DNA from: CAXBMB01 sp052078155
GTDB lineage: Bacteria > Pseudomonadota > Alphaproteobacteria > Kiloniellales > DSM-21159
Assembly (NCBI GenBank): GCA_052078155.1
Contig: JBQJBP010000002.1
Coordinates: forward strand, 124,001-188,000
DNA length: 64,000 bases
Direction of reading: 5' to 3'
Positions 43,347-51,181 of the stretch are shown here, piece after piece. A program made the translations under genes and the position numbers. Positions within the stretch are counted from its first letter, which is position 1. The number at the start of each line of letters is the position of its first letter. The notes beneath the pieces were generated by a model. It saw only the letters and a list, made by a program, of their open reading frames with translations. It ran no database searches and was not told the DNA's origin.

Positions 43347-44033
43347 ATGGCGACCTTTGCCGCTGAAAATCTGGGCTGCATCCGGGGCGAACGGGCGGTT
43401 TTTTCAAACCTCTCTTTTTCTTTGGAAAGCGGCGGTCTGATGCTGCTGCACGGGAAGAACGGCTCCGGCAAATCCTCTTTGCTGCGGGTGCTGGCCGGCC
43501 TGATTGATTTCAATGCCGGTGAGCTCTACTGGAACGGGGAAGCCCTGAACCGGGATTTCAGTGCCCACCATGCCGCGGTTACCTATGTGGGCCACCAGGA
43601 TGTGATCAAACCCCAGCTGACGGTAGAGGAAAACCTGACGTTCTGGGCCCGCCTGCACGGCAATGGCCCTGACAAGGTCAGCGCCGCTCTGGATGCCTTC
43701 GACCTGACCTTTCTGGCCCAGCAACCAGGGCGCCTGCTCTCTTCCGGACAGCGGCGGCGTCTGGCCCTGTCACGCATTCTGGTCATCCCCGCCGAACTCT
43801 GGCTGCTGGATGAACCAACCGTGGGACTGGATCAGGCGTCCATCGAGCGCCTGTCAGCGGTTTTAACGGATCACCGCAAAGCCGGTGGCATGGCCATCCT
43901 GGCCACCCATGTGGACATTGATCAGCCGGACATGAGCCAACTTAACCTCAACGAGTTTCAGGTGGCCCTCTCCTCCCTGCAGGAGGATCATGAGGATCTG
44001 GACGCGGCGCTGGATAAGGAGCTGGGCTGGTGA
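43347..44033 (+). CDS. ccmA: cytochrome c maturation ABC ATPase CcmA
   Basis: A 228-residue ATPase of the CcmAB(CD) complex that releases haem-loaded CcmE from CcmC. Walker A is GKNGSGKSS near residue 36, the signature region LLSSGQRRRLALSRI, and Walker B LWLLDEPTVGLD. The short N-terminus and THVDIDQPD segment match CcmA rather than other small ABC proteins. It overlaps ccmB by 4 bases (GTGA). It opens the ccm cluster after a strong upstream terminator and a putative FNR-like site. Confidence 0.95.
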   Translation: MATFAAENLGCIRGERAVFSNLSFSLESGGLMLLHGKNGSGKSSLLRVLAGLIDFNAGELYWNGEALNRDFSAHHAAVTYVGHQDVIKPQLTVEENLTFWARLHGNGPDKVSAALDAFDLTFLAQQPGRLLSSGQRRRLALSRILVIPAELWLLDEPTVGLDQASIERLSAVLTDHRKAGGMAILATHVDIDQPDMSQLNLNEFQVALSSLQEDHEDLDAALDKELGW

Positions 44034-44695
44034 ACGGTTTGCTGTCCCTGATCGCCCGGGATCTGCGACTGGCCCTGCGCCAGCGCGGTGACGCCCTGAC
44101 TGCTGTGCTCTTTTTTGTCCTGACAGCGTCGATTTTTCCTTTTGGTTTGGGCCCGGAACCCAACCTGCTGGCCCGCATTGCCCCTGGCATCATCTGGGTC
44201 ACGGCGCTTCTGGCGGTGCTGCTTTCTCTCGACCGGCTTTTTCTGGTGGATCATGAAGACGGCTCTCTTGAGCAGCTGGTCATGTCTCCGGAGCCCTTGG
44301 AGGCTTTGGTTCTGGCCAAGGTGTTCGCCCACTGGCTGACCTCTGGTCTGCCCCTGATCGCCGCCACGCCGCTGATCGGCCTGCTCTACAACATGCCCAT
44401 CGAAGGCTATTGGGTGCTGCTGGGCTCCATGCTTCTGGGCACCCCGACCCTGTCTCTGGTGGGCGCTGTCGGTGCGGCCTTGTCTCTGGGAGCCAGGCGC
44501 GGCGGTGTGCTGGTGCCGCTTCTGGTCATGCCGCTCTACGTCCCGGTCCTGATCTTCGGCGTATCGGCCATCGACATGGCCCTGGCCGGGTTAAATGCCA
44601 AGCCTCATCTGCTTCTGCTGGGCGGGGCGCTGGCCATCTCTCTGCCCGTCACCGCCTTTGCCGCCGCCGCTGCCTTGCGACAGGCGGTTGAATAA
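44030..44695 (+). CDS. ccmB: haem exporter subunit CcmB
   Basis: A 221-residue inner-membrane protein with six predicted helices, the membrane partner of CcmA. LLSLIARDLRLALRQRGDALTAVLFFVLTASIFPFGLGPEPNLLARIAPGIIW-type N-terminus (quoted in part) and DGSLEQLVMSPEPLEALVLAKV are conserved CcmB regions. A GTG start at 44030 overlaps the ccmA stop. In most proteobacteria ccmC follows directly; here an unrelated oxidoreductase gene intervenes. Confidence 0.94.
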   Translation: MNGLLSLIARDLRLALRQRGDALTAVLFFVLTASIFPFGLGPEPNLLARIAPGIIWVTALLAVLLSLDRLFLVDHEDGSLEQLVMSPEPLEALVLAKVFAHWLTSGLPLIAATPLIGLLYNMPIEGYWVLLGSMLLGTPTLSLVGAVGAALSLGARRGGVLVPLLVMPLYVPVLIFGVSAIDMALAGLNAKPHLLLLGGALAISLPVTAFAAAAALRQAVE

Positions 44696-44734
44696 TCCAT
44701 CCGATCCGAAACCCTGAAGTCCCCCGAGCTCTCC

Positions 44735-46084
44735 ATGCCCGCCTCGCCAGATTTTTTCAGCCCTGAGATCAAACACAGCCCCTACTGGTGGGAGGCGGCT
44801 GCGCCACAGGACGAAAGAGGTGATCTGCCAGCGGCCTGTGATGTGGTCATCATCGGCAGCGGGTATGCCGGGCTCTCAACCGCCCTGGAACTGGCCCGCA
44901 ACGGCACCCAGGTGCTGGTGATGGATGCCGAAGCCCTGGGCTACGGGGCCAGCAGCCGCAACGGCGGCCATGTGTCCGGCCTCAACGTGGGAAAGGGTCC
45001 GGCTTCCGGCCGGAAATCGCCCGTGGAAATCGCGCTGGGGTCCCAGCGGTATCAGGAAATTCTGGGGGGCGGCGAAACGGCCCTGCAGAACTTTGAAACC
45101 CTGGTAGAGCGGGAGAAGATCGACTGCGATCTGAACTATTCGGGTCGCTTTCTGGGCGCCTACACACCCAGGCACTTCGAAGGCATGAAAGCCAAGGTCG
45201 ACTCCCTGAACAAAGCCGCCGATGTGGGCGCGCGCCTGCTGTCCAGAGCGGATCAGCATCAGGAAATCGCCAGCGATCATTTCTACGGCGGCATGACCGT
45301 GGACCGCCTCTACTGCGTCCATCCGGCCAAACTTCACCGCGGCCTGCTGGACGCCTGCCGAAAGGTCGGTGTCACGTTCCGGTCCCACTGCGCCATGACC
45401 GGCATCACCCGCCAACCCGACGGCAGTTTCCGGGTGACAACAAGTCAGGGTGAGATCCGCGCCAAAGAGGTGGTCACCGGCACCAATGCTTACACCCGCC
45501 CGGCTTCACCCTGGCTGCGCCGCCGTCTGGTTCCTGCCTACAGTCATCTGATCGCCACGGAAGAACTGCCGGATGACCTGGCAAAGACCCTGATCCCCAA
45601 CTACCGGGCCATGGGCGACACCAAACGGGTGATGAACTACTTCCGCATGTCACCTGATCGCAAACGCCTGATCTTTGGCGGGCGGGCCAAGCTGGCGGTC
45701 ACGGACCGACGCTCCCCGGCGGAAGTGTTGTACCAGCAGATGACGACCGTCTATCCCCAGCTCAAAGGAACCAAAGTCAGCCACAGCTGGAGCGGGGGCG
45801 TGGCCTTTGCCTTCGACTTCCTGCCGCATATGGGGCGTTACCAGGACGGCCCTCAGCAGGGCAGCCATTATCTGGCCGCCTGTAACGGATCCGGAGTGGC
45901 CATGATGTCCTATCTGGGAACCCAGACCGCCAAGAAGATCCTGGGACAGAGCAATGCCCCCTGTCCTTTTGATGAGCTGCCTTTTCCCACCAAACCCTTT
46001 TACAGCGGCAATCCCTGGTTCATTCCTCTGGTGTTGAACTACTACGCCCTGTGCGACGCCTGGGATCGACGGCAGGCCGCCTGA
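44735..46084 (+). CDS. DadA/PuuB-like FAD-dependent oxidoreductase
   Basis: A 449-residue flavoprotein of the DAO (PF01266) family. The FAD-binding site is VVIIGSGYAGLSTALELARNG near residues 37-57, then ALGYGASSRNGGHVSGLN, a block shared with gamma-glutamylputrescine oxidase and related amine oxidases; GSGVAMMSYLGT near the end is the second flavin contact. It oxidises an amine or amino acid, but the substrate is unclear. It starts 39 bases after ccmB and splits the ccm cluster, with 464 non-coding bases before ccmC. No link with cytochrome assembly is known. Confidence 0.88.
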   Translation: MPASPDFFSPEIKHSPYWWEAAAPQDERGDLPAACDVVIIGSGYAGLSTALELARNGTQVLVMDAEALGYGASSRNGGHVSGLNVGKGPASGRKSPVEIALGSQRYQEILGGGETALQNFETLVEREKIDCDLNYSGRFLGAYTPRHFEGMKAKVDSLNKAADVGARLLSRADQHQEIASDHFYGGMTVDRLYCVHPAKLHRGLLDACRKVGVTFRSHCAMTGITRQPDGSFRVTTSQGEIRAKEVVTGTNAYTRPASPWLRRRLVPAYSHLIATEELPDDLAKTLIPNYRAMGDTKRVMNYFRMSPDRKRLIFGGRAKLAVTDRRSPAEVLYQQMTTVYPQLKGTKVSHSWSGGVAFAFDFLPHMGRYQDGPQQGSHYLAACNGSGVAMMSYLGTQTAKKILGQSNAPCPFDELPFPTKPFYSGNPWFIPLVLNYYALCDAWDRRQAA

Positions 46085-46259
46085 CAAGATTGTGATGCCC
46101 CCTGCGGCAAAATCTCCCATAAAAACTGGCTAACAGGAATCCTGGCTCCCTGAAAACCTGGTCTCCTGATAAGCGGGACAGACCTGCCAGTTTCTGACCT
46201 GGGATGACAGTGCCAGAGCCGCTGAAACAGCCCCCCTGCCGCAGCAGCGGCGCTCAGCA

Positions 46260-46273
46260 TTACAAATTTGTAA
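46260..46273. promoter_or_regulatory. 14-bp palindrome in the oxidoreductase-ccmC gap
   Basis: TTACAAATTTGTAA is a perfect palindrome, 176 bases after the oxidoreductase stop and 276 before ccmC. A 7-bp hairpin (TGAGAAA/TTTCTCA) follows near 46332. The role is unknown; the rest of 46085-46469 holds no gene. Confidence 0.35.
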
Positions 46274-46469
46274 CTTCTGCTGCTCTGACGGTTCTGGAGT
46301 CATGAGGTCAAGTAAGGTAGAGCTTTTAGTTATGAGAAATTGAATGTTTTCTCAGCCCAGAAAAACTCTGCCTTTGACGCCGGTTCCCGCCTTGGCTAAA
46401 GCCCTGGGGAAAGGTGTCTTGAACCCTGTCAGAGAGACAGATCCTCACAAGGCTGCAGATGGGTCAATA

Positions 46470-46483
46470 TTGACGAATATCAA
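46470..46483. promoter_or_regulatory. candidate FNR/FixK box upstream of ccmC
   Basis: TTGAC-GAAT-ATCAA (46470-46483) matches the FNR/FixK consensus TTGAT-N4-ATCAA at 9 of 10 positions and is centred 72 bases from the ccmC GTG. This position suits activation of a promoter close to ccmC. Oxygen-limited control of the ccmCDEFGHI unit is inferred. Confidence 0.55.
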
Positions 46484-46548
46484 AGCCATGGCGGAGATAC
46501 TTGTTTAAGACCTTCGACAACGGTTGAACTACTGAGCGAACCAAGAAC

Positions 46549-47304
46549 GTGACACAAACGGCCACAGCCACAGGATCGGTCCTGCACCGCTTTGCCAATC
46601 CGGCCCGCTTTCTGCGGATCGCCAATGTCTGCTATCCCTGGCTGGTTGGCGCCCTGGTTCTCAGCCTGGTGGTGGGCCTTTACCTGGCCCTGGTTGCCTC
46701 GCCTGTCGACTATCAGCAGGGCGGTTCCGTTCGCATCATGTACATTCATGTGCCGTCGGCCTGGATGGCCATGTTCGTCTATGCCGCCATGGCCATTGCC
46801 AGCGCGACACTGCTGATCTGGCGGCACCCGCTGGCCGGACTGATCGCCAAATCCAGCGCCCCCATCGGGGCCGCATTTACCTTTCTGGCTTTGCTGACAG
46901 GCTCGCTGTGGGGCAAGCCCATGTGGGGCACCTGGTGGGTTTGGGATGCACGGCTGACTTCCGTGCTGATCCTCTTCTTCCTCTATCTGGGCTACATCGC
47001 CCTGGTAAACGCTTTCGACAATCCCGATCGTGGCCAGAAGGCCGGTGCGGTTCTGGCTCTGGTCGGGGCGGTCAACCTGCCCATCATCAAGTTTTCTGTC
47101 GACTGGTGGAACACCCTGCACCAGCCCGCCTCTGTGGTCCGCATGGACGGACCGGCCATGCACTCTTCCATGCTCTGGCCCCTGCTCATCATGGCGCTGG
47201 CGTTCAAGCTCTATTATCTGGTGGTTCTGATCGAAAAGGTCCGCACTGAAATGGCCGCCGCCCGTCTGCGCGCGCTCAGCCGCGCCGCCCTGGATGGCCG
47301 CTAA
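46549..47304 (+). CDS. ccmC: haem-handling protein CcmC
   Basis: A 251-residue inner-membrane protein with six helices. It presents haem to CcmE. The tryptophan-rich WGTWWVWDARLTS loop near residues 125-137 is the WWD haem-binding motif, and conserved periplasmic His residues lie in YIHVPSAWMAM and WNTLHQPASV. The GTG start at 46549 gives the usual length; no strong ribosome-binding site is seen. It is the first gene of the ccmCDEFGHI run, all closely packed. Confidence 0.96.
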   Translation: MTQTATATGSVLHRFANPARFLRIANVCYPWLVGALVLSLVVGLYLALVASPVDYQQGGSVRIMYIHVPSAWMAMFVYAAMAIASATLLIWRHPLAGLIAKSSAPIGAAFTFLALLTGSLWGKPMWGTWWVWDARLTSVLILFFLYLGYIALVNAFDNPDRGQKAGAVLALVGAVNLPIIKFSVDWWNTLHQPASVVRMDGPAMHSSMLWPLLIMALAFKLYYLVVLIEKVRTEMAAARLRALSRAALDGR

Positions 47305-47315
47305 GGAACAAACCC

Positions 47316-47513
47316 ATGGACAGTTTTCTGACCTTCATTGAGATGGATGGCTACGGCAGCTTTGTCTGGCCCAGCTATCTGGTCTGCGCCGCTCTGCTGG
47401 GCTGGCTCTATCTCTCCTCCCGGCAAACCCGTCAAAAGCTGGAGCGGGAGTTTGAAACCCTCAAGGCAGCCCGCCCGGGCCGCCGGAGCCGAGACACAGA
47501 GTCCCCGACCTGA
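47316..47513 (+). CDS. ccmD: haem exporter accessory protein CcmD
   Basis: A 65-residue protein with a short periplasmic N-terminus (MDSFLTFIEMDGYGSFVWPSY), one helix (YLVCAALLGWLYLSS) and a basic cytoplasmic tail. The GGYGxFVW-type motif and small size are the CcmD hallmarks. It stabilises the CcmABC-CcmE complex. It begins 11 bases after ccmC. Slightly longer than usual because of a polar C-terminus. Confidence 0.93.
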   Translation: MDSFLTFIEMDGYGSFVWPSYLVCAALLGWLYLSSRQTRQKLEREFETLKAARPGRRSRDTESPT

Positions 47514-47576
47514 TCTTTTCGGCGATACCGCCACACCCGCTGTTTCCCCTGCCCCTATCTTCAGTGAGTTTCCCCC

Positions 47577-48065
47577 ATGGCCAAAGGAATGACCCGCAAA
47601 CGCCGCCGCCTCTACATCGTGTTGATGGCGGTGCTCTGTCTGGGTGCTGCCACAGCCCTGGTCATGACTGCCTTTGAAGACAATTTGCTGTTTTTCTATT
47701 CACCCAGTGACGTGAAGGAAAAGGGCCTGCCAGAAGGCCGCATGGCCCGGTTGGGCGGCCTTGTTGCTGAAGGATCTGTTGAACAGCAAGGCGGCACCCT
47801 GGTGACCTTTGCCATCACCGACGGCCCCAATACCCTCAATGTGGTCTACGACGGCATTCTGCCGGACCTCTTCCGCGAAGGTCAGGGGGTTGTGGCCGAA
47901 GGCATGCTGCAGCCTGACGGGCGCTTCCGGGCCGTTGAAGTGCTGGCCAAGCACGATGAAAACTACATGCCGCCGGAAGTCGCCGAGGCTCTGAAAAAAT
48001 CCGGGGAATGGCGTCCTGAAGAGGGCAGCCCGCCTGCCGGTGCCATTCAGGGGGCCAGCCAATGA
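47577..48065 (+). CDS. ccmE: periplasmic haem chaperone CcmE
   Basis: A 162-residue protein anchored by one N-terminal helix (RLYIVLMAVLCLGAATALVM) with an OB-fold domain outside. The covalent haem ligand His126 lies in LAKHDENYMP, followed by Tyr130, giving the HxxxY motif of the classic His-type CcmE. RMARLGGLVAEGSV and VVAEGMLQPDGRF are conserved. The ATG at 47577 is used; a second ATG at 47589 is possible. It overlaps ccmF by 4 bases. Confidence 0.97.
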   Translation: MAKGMTRKRRRLYIVLMAVLCLGAATALVMTAFEDNLLFFYSPSDVKEKGLPEGRMARLGGLVAEGSVEQQGGTLVTFAITDGPNTLNVVYDGILPDLFREGQGVVAEGMLQPDGRFRAVEVLAKHDENYMPPEVAEALKKSGEWRPEEGSPPAGAIQGASQ

Positions 48066-50062
48066 TTGCTGAACTGGGACACTTTGCCCTGATCCTGGCG
48101 CTGGCCGTGGCGCTGGTTCAGATGACCCTGCCTCTGGTAGGGGCGGCCCAAGGCCGGGCCAACTGGATGGCCGTGGCCAACCCCGCTGCCCTCCTGCAGT
48201 TCGTTCTGATCCTCTTTTCCTTCCTGGCCCTGACCCACGGGTTTGTCACCAGTGACTTCAGCCTGACTGTGGTGGCCGAGAACTCTCATTCAGCCAAACC
48301 CCTGCTTTACAAGATCTCCGGTGTTTGGGGGAACCACGAAGGGTCTCTCCTGCTTTGGGTGCTGATTCTGGCGCTCTTTGGTGCCGGGGTGGCCGTCTTC
48401 GGGCGAAATCTGCCGGTGACATTGAAAGCCCGGACCCTGGCCGTTCAGGCCATGATCACCGTTGGCTTTCTGCTGTTCAGCCTGATCACTTCAAACCCCT
48501 TTGAGCGCCTCTTTCCGGCGCCCCTGGACGGTCGGGACCTCAACCCCCTGCTGCAGGATCCCGGGCTCGCCTTCCATCCGCCCATGCTCTACACAGGCTA
48601 TGTGGGCTTTTCCATTGTCTTTTCCTTTGCCGTGGCGGCGCTTATTGAAGGCAAGGTGGATCCGGCCTGGGCGCGATGGGTACGTCCCTGGACTCTGGCC
48701 GCCTGGGTTTTCCTGACCGGCGGCATCGGCCTGGGTTCCTGGTGGGCTTACTACGAGCTCGGCTGGGGGGGCTGGTGGTTCTGGGATCCGGTGGAAAACG
48801 TCTCTTTCATGCCCTGGCTGCTGGGCACAGCCCTCTTGCATTCAGCCATTGTGGTGGAAAAACGTGACACCCTGAAGGTCTGGACCATTCTGCTGGCCAT
48901 TTTGACCTTCTCCCTTTCTCTGCTGGGCACCTTCATCGTGCGCTCCGGTTTGCTGACGTCTGTCCATGCCTTTGCCGTGGATCCGGAACGGGGCGTGTTC
49001 ATTCTAGCCCTGCTGGCCATCGCCATTGGCGGCTCCCTGGCGCTTTTTGCCATTCGCGCACCCAACCTGAAGGCCGGCGGGCTCTTTGCCCCGATCAGCC
49101 GGGAAGGCGCGCTGGTGCTGAACAATCTGCTGCTGACCACGGCCTGTGCCACGGTCCTGCTGGGCACGCTCTATCCGCTGTTTTATGAAGCCATCGGCGG
49201 CGGGCGTCTGTCCGTGGGCGCGCCCTTCTTCAACGCCACCTTTGTTCCCCTGATGATTCCTCTGGTGCTGGTGATGGCCGCCGGCCCGCTCTTTGCCTGG
49301 AAACGGGCTGATCTGGCCGGGGTTCTCGGGCGCCTGAAGATGGCGCTGGCCCTGGCGGTTCTGGTCATGCTGGGCACCTGGTACCTGAAAACAGGCGGGC
49401 CCATTCTGGCCGTCCCGGCCATGGGTGTTGCCGCCTGGCTCTTCTTCGGCACACTGGTGGAATGGGCGGAACGGGTGAAACTCTTTAGGGCACCGCTGGG
49501 CGACAGCTGGGCCCGGGCCAGACGCCTGCCCCGTTCGGCCTACGGCATGACCCTGGCGCACCTTGGGATGGCGGTTGCCATGGCCGGTATGATCGGCGCG
49601 TCTGCCTGGAAAGAAGAAGCCATTCTGGTGATGGCCCCCGGCGACCGTGTCGAGCTGGCAGGGCACACCTACCAGTTTGACGGCGTCCAGCGCAGTCAGG
49701 GACCGAACTACTACATCGAAAAGGGTCAGTTTACCGTCCTGGATGGCGCTGCCATAACCGCCATCCTCTATCCGGAAAAACGTGTCTATCCGGTCAAGTC
49801 CATGCCCACCACCGAAGCCGCCATCCACACCAACGGCATGCGTGATCTCTATGTGGTGCTGGGAGACCGGGAAGAAGGCAGTGACACCAACTGGGTCATT
49901 CGCATTTACTACGAGCCGCTGGTGCCCTGGATCTGGTGGGGCCTGACCATCATGATGCTGGGCGGTCTGGTGTCTCTGAGCGACCGGCGGCTGCGTGTCG
50001 GCGCGCCCCAACGCCGCAAACCTCTGCCGGGCGCTGCACCGCTTGGCACGGCTGCTGAGTAA
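48062..50062 (+). CDS. ccmF: cytochrome c haem lyase subunit CcmF
   Basis: A 666-residue polytopic membrane protein with about 14-15 helices, the core of the haem lyase that attaches haem to apocytochrome c together with CcmH and CcmI. The WWD motif is GWGGWWFWDPVENVSFMPWL near residues 232-251. GVWGNHEGSLLLWV, FHPPMLYTGYVGF and the ILLAILTFSLSLLGTFIVRSGLLTSVHAFA region with conserved haem-ligand His residues are also present. It overlaps ccmE (ATGA) and precedes ccmG by 11 bases. Full length for the family. Confidence 0.97.
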   Translation: MIAELGHFALILALAVALVQMTLPLVGAAQGRANWMAVANPAALLQFVLILFSFLALTHGFVTSDFSLTVVAENSHSAKPLLYKISGVWGNHEGSLLLWVLILALFGAGVAVFGRNLPVTLKARTLAVQAMITVGFLLFSLITSNPFERLFPAPLDGRDLNPLLQDPGLAFHPPMLYTGYVGFSIVFSFAVAALIEGKVDPAWARWVRPWTLAAWVFLTGGIGLGSWWAYYELGWGGWWFWDPVENVSFMPWLLGTALLHSAIVVEKRDTLKVWTILLAILTFSLSLLGTFIVRSGLLTSVHAFAVDPERGVFILALLAIAIGGSLALFAIRAPNLKAGGLFAPISREGALVLNNLLLTTACATVLLGTLYPLFYEAIGGGRLSVGAPFFNATFVPLMIPLVLVMAAGPLFAWKRADLAGVLGRLKMALALAVLVMLGTWYLKTGGPILAVPAMGVAAWLFFGTLVEWAERVKLFRAPLGDSWARARRLPRSAYGMTLAHLGMAVAMAGMIGASAWKEEAILVMAPGDRVELAGHTYQFDGVQRSQGPNYYIEKGQFTVLDGAAITAILYPEKRVYPVKSMPTTEAAIHTNGMRDLYVVLGDREEGSDTNWVIRIYYEPLVPWIWWGLTIMMLGGLVSLSDRRLRVGAPQRRKPLPGAAPLGTAAE

Positions 50063-50073
50063 GGAAAACTGCT

Positions 50074-50628
50074 GTGCTGAGACGTATCCTGCTTCTTCTG
50101 CCGTTGATCATCTTCCTGGTTGCCGGGGGCTTTTTCCTCTGGGGTCTGGACCCGGCGCGCGACCCCAATGCCATCCCCTCTGTGCTGATCGATAAACCGG
50201 TGCCGCAGTTTGAGCTGCCAGCTGTGGAGGGTGTGGACCGACCGGGGCTGGCCACCAGCGACCTGACCAACGGCCAGGTTACCCTGGTGAACTTCTTTGC
50301 CTCCTGGTGCGTGCCCTGTCGGGCAGAGCACCCGGTACTGACCCGACTGGCAGAAGAAGAAGGCATCCGGCTGGTCGGCGTGAACCATCAGGACAAACCC
50401 GAAGATGCCGCCCAGTGGCTGGACGAACTGGGCAATCCTTATGAGCGCATCGGGGCTGACCGCAATGGCCGCGCCAGCCTGGAATGGGGACTGGCCGGGG
50501 TGCCGGAAACCTTTGTGGTCGACCGTAAGGGCCGCATCCTTTACCGCCATGTGGGCCCCATCAACCCGGGCGATCTGGAAAACAAACTGCGTCCGGCCCT
50601 GAAAGCTGCCCAGGAGGGAGCTTCCTGA
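50074..50628 (+). CDS. ccmG: thiol:disulfide oxidoreductase CcmG/DsbE
   Basis: A 184-residue periplasmic thioredoxin tethered by an N-terminal helix (ILLLLPLIIFLVAGGFFLWGL). The redox site is WCVPC (Cys79, Cys82). LVNFFASWCVPCRAEHP and GVPETFVVDRKGRILYRHVG are typical of CcmG, including the acidic GV-P-E-T region and cis-Pro. It reduces the CXXCH cysteines of apocytochrome c or CcmH. The start is GTG; the stop overlaps the ccmH start (TGATG). Confidence 0.96.
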   Translation: MLRRILLLLPLIIFLVAGGFFLWGLDPARDPNAIPSVLIDKPVPQFELPAVEGVDRPGLATSDLTNGQVTLVNFFASWCVPCRAEHPVLTRLAEEEGIRLVGVNHQDKPEDAAQWLDELGNPYERIGADRNGRASLEWGLAGVPETFVVDRKGRILYRHVGPINPGDLENKLRPALKAAQEGAS

Positions 50629-51179
50629 TGACAGCCCGCCTTTGCCTGCACTTTCTGGCACCCGCTGTTCTGGCTCTGATCCTGAGTGTTTCGCCCTGGC
50701 TCAACAACGCCGTGGCCGTGGAACCGGACGAGCAGCTGTCCGATCCGGTTCTGGAGAACCGGGCAAGAGAACTGAGCAAGGAAATCCGCTGTGTGGTCTG
50801 TCAGAATCAGTCCATTGACGATTCCAACGCCGGCATTGCCAAGACCATGCGTGTGGTGGTGCGCGAACGTCTGGAGCTGGGCGACAGCGATGAGGAAGTA
50901 AAGAATTACCTGGTGAAACGCTACGGCGATTACGTCCTGCTCAAGCCCCCCTTCAAGGCCTCGACATTGCTGCTGTGGATTGGCCCGGCTGTCATCCTGC
51001 TGATCGGCATCATCGTGCTGGTGAACCTGTTGCGCCGCCAAACAACGGCGACGAAAGAGGCCAGTCTGCCCAGCAGCGCGCCCCTGTCAGCGGAAGAAGA
51101 AGCACGGCTGGCTGAACTGATGAATGAGACCTCTGACCCGTCCGCGCCTGTTGTCCGTCGCGACGACGGTAAAGCTTAG
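50628..51179 (+). CDS. ccmH: cytochrome c maturation protein CcmH
   Basis: A 183-residue protein with a cleavable or anchoring N-terminal helix (LHFLAPAVLALILSVSPWL), a periplasmic helical domain carrying the IRCVVCQNQSIDDSNA motif (Cys55, Cys58), and a C-terminal helix (LLLWIGPAVILLIGIIVLVNLL). The Cys pair keeps apocytochrome thiols reduced. DSDEEVKNYLVKRYGDYVLLKPP is a conserved family segment. This is the short CcmH type, with the TPR part encoded separately as ccmI just 2 bases downstream. Confidence 0.96.
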   Translation: MTARLCLHFLAPAVLALILSVSPWLNNAVAVEPDEQLSDPVLENRARELSKEIRCVVCQNQSIDDSNAGIAKTMRVVVRERLELGDSDEEVKNYLVKRYGDYVLLKPPFKASTLLLWIGPAVILLIGIIVLVNLLRRQTTATKEASLPSSAPLSAEEEARLAELMNETSDPSAPVVRRDDGKA

Positions 51180-51181
51180 GA

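Noticed and set aside
46260..46273. TTACAAATTTGTAA as an FNR or Fur box
   Set aside because: It matches neither TTGAT-N4-ATCAA nor the 19-bp Fur consensus.
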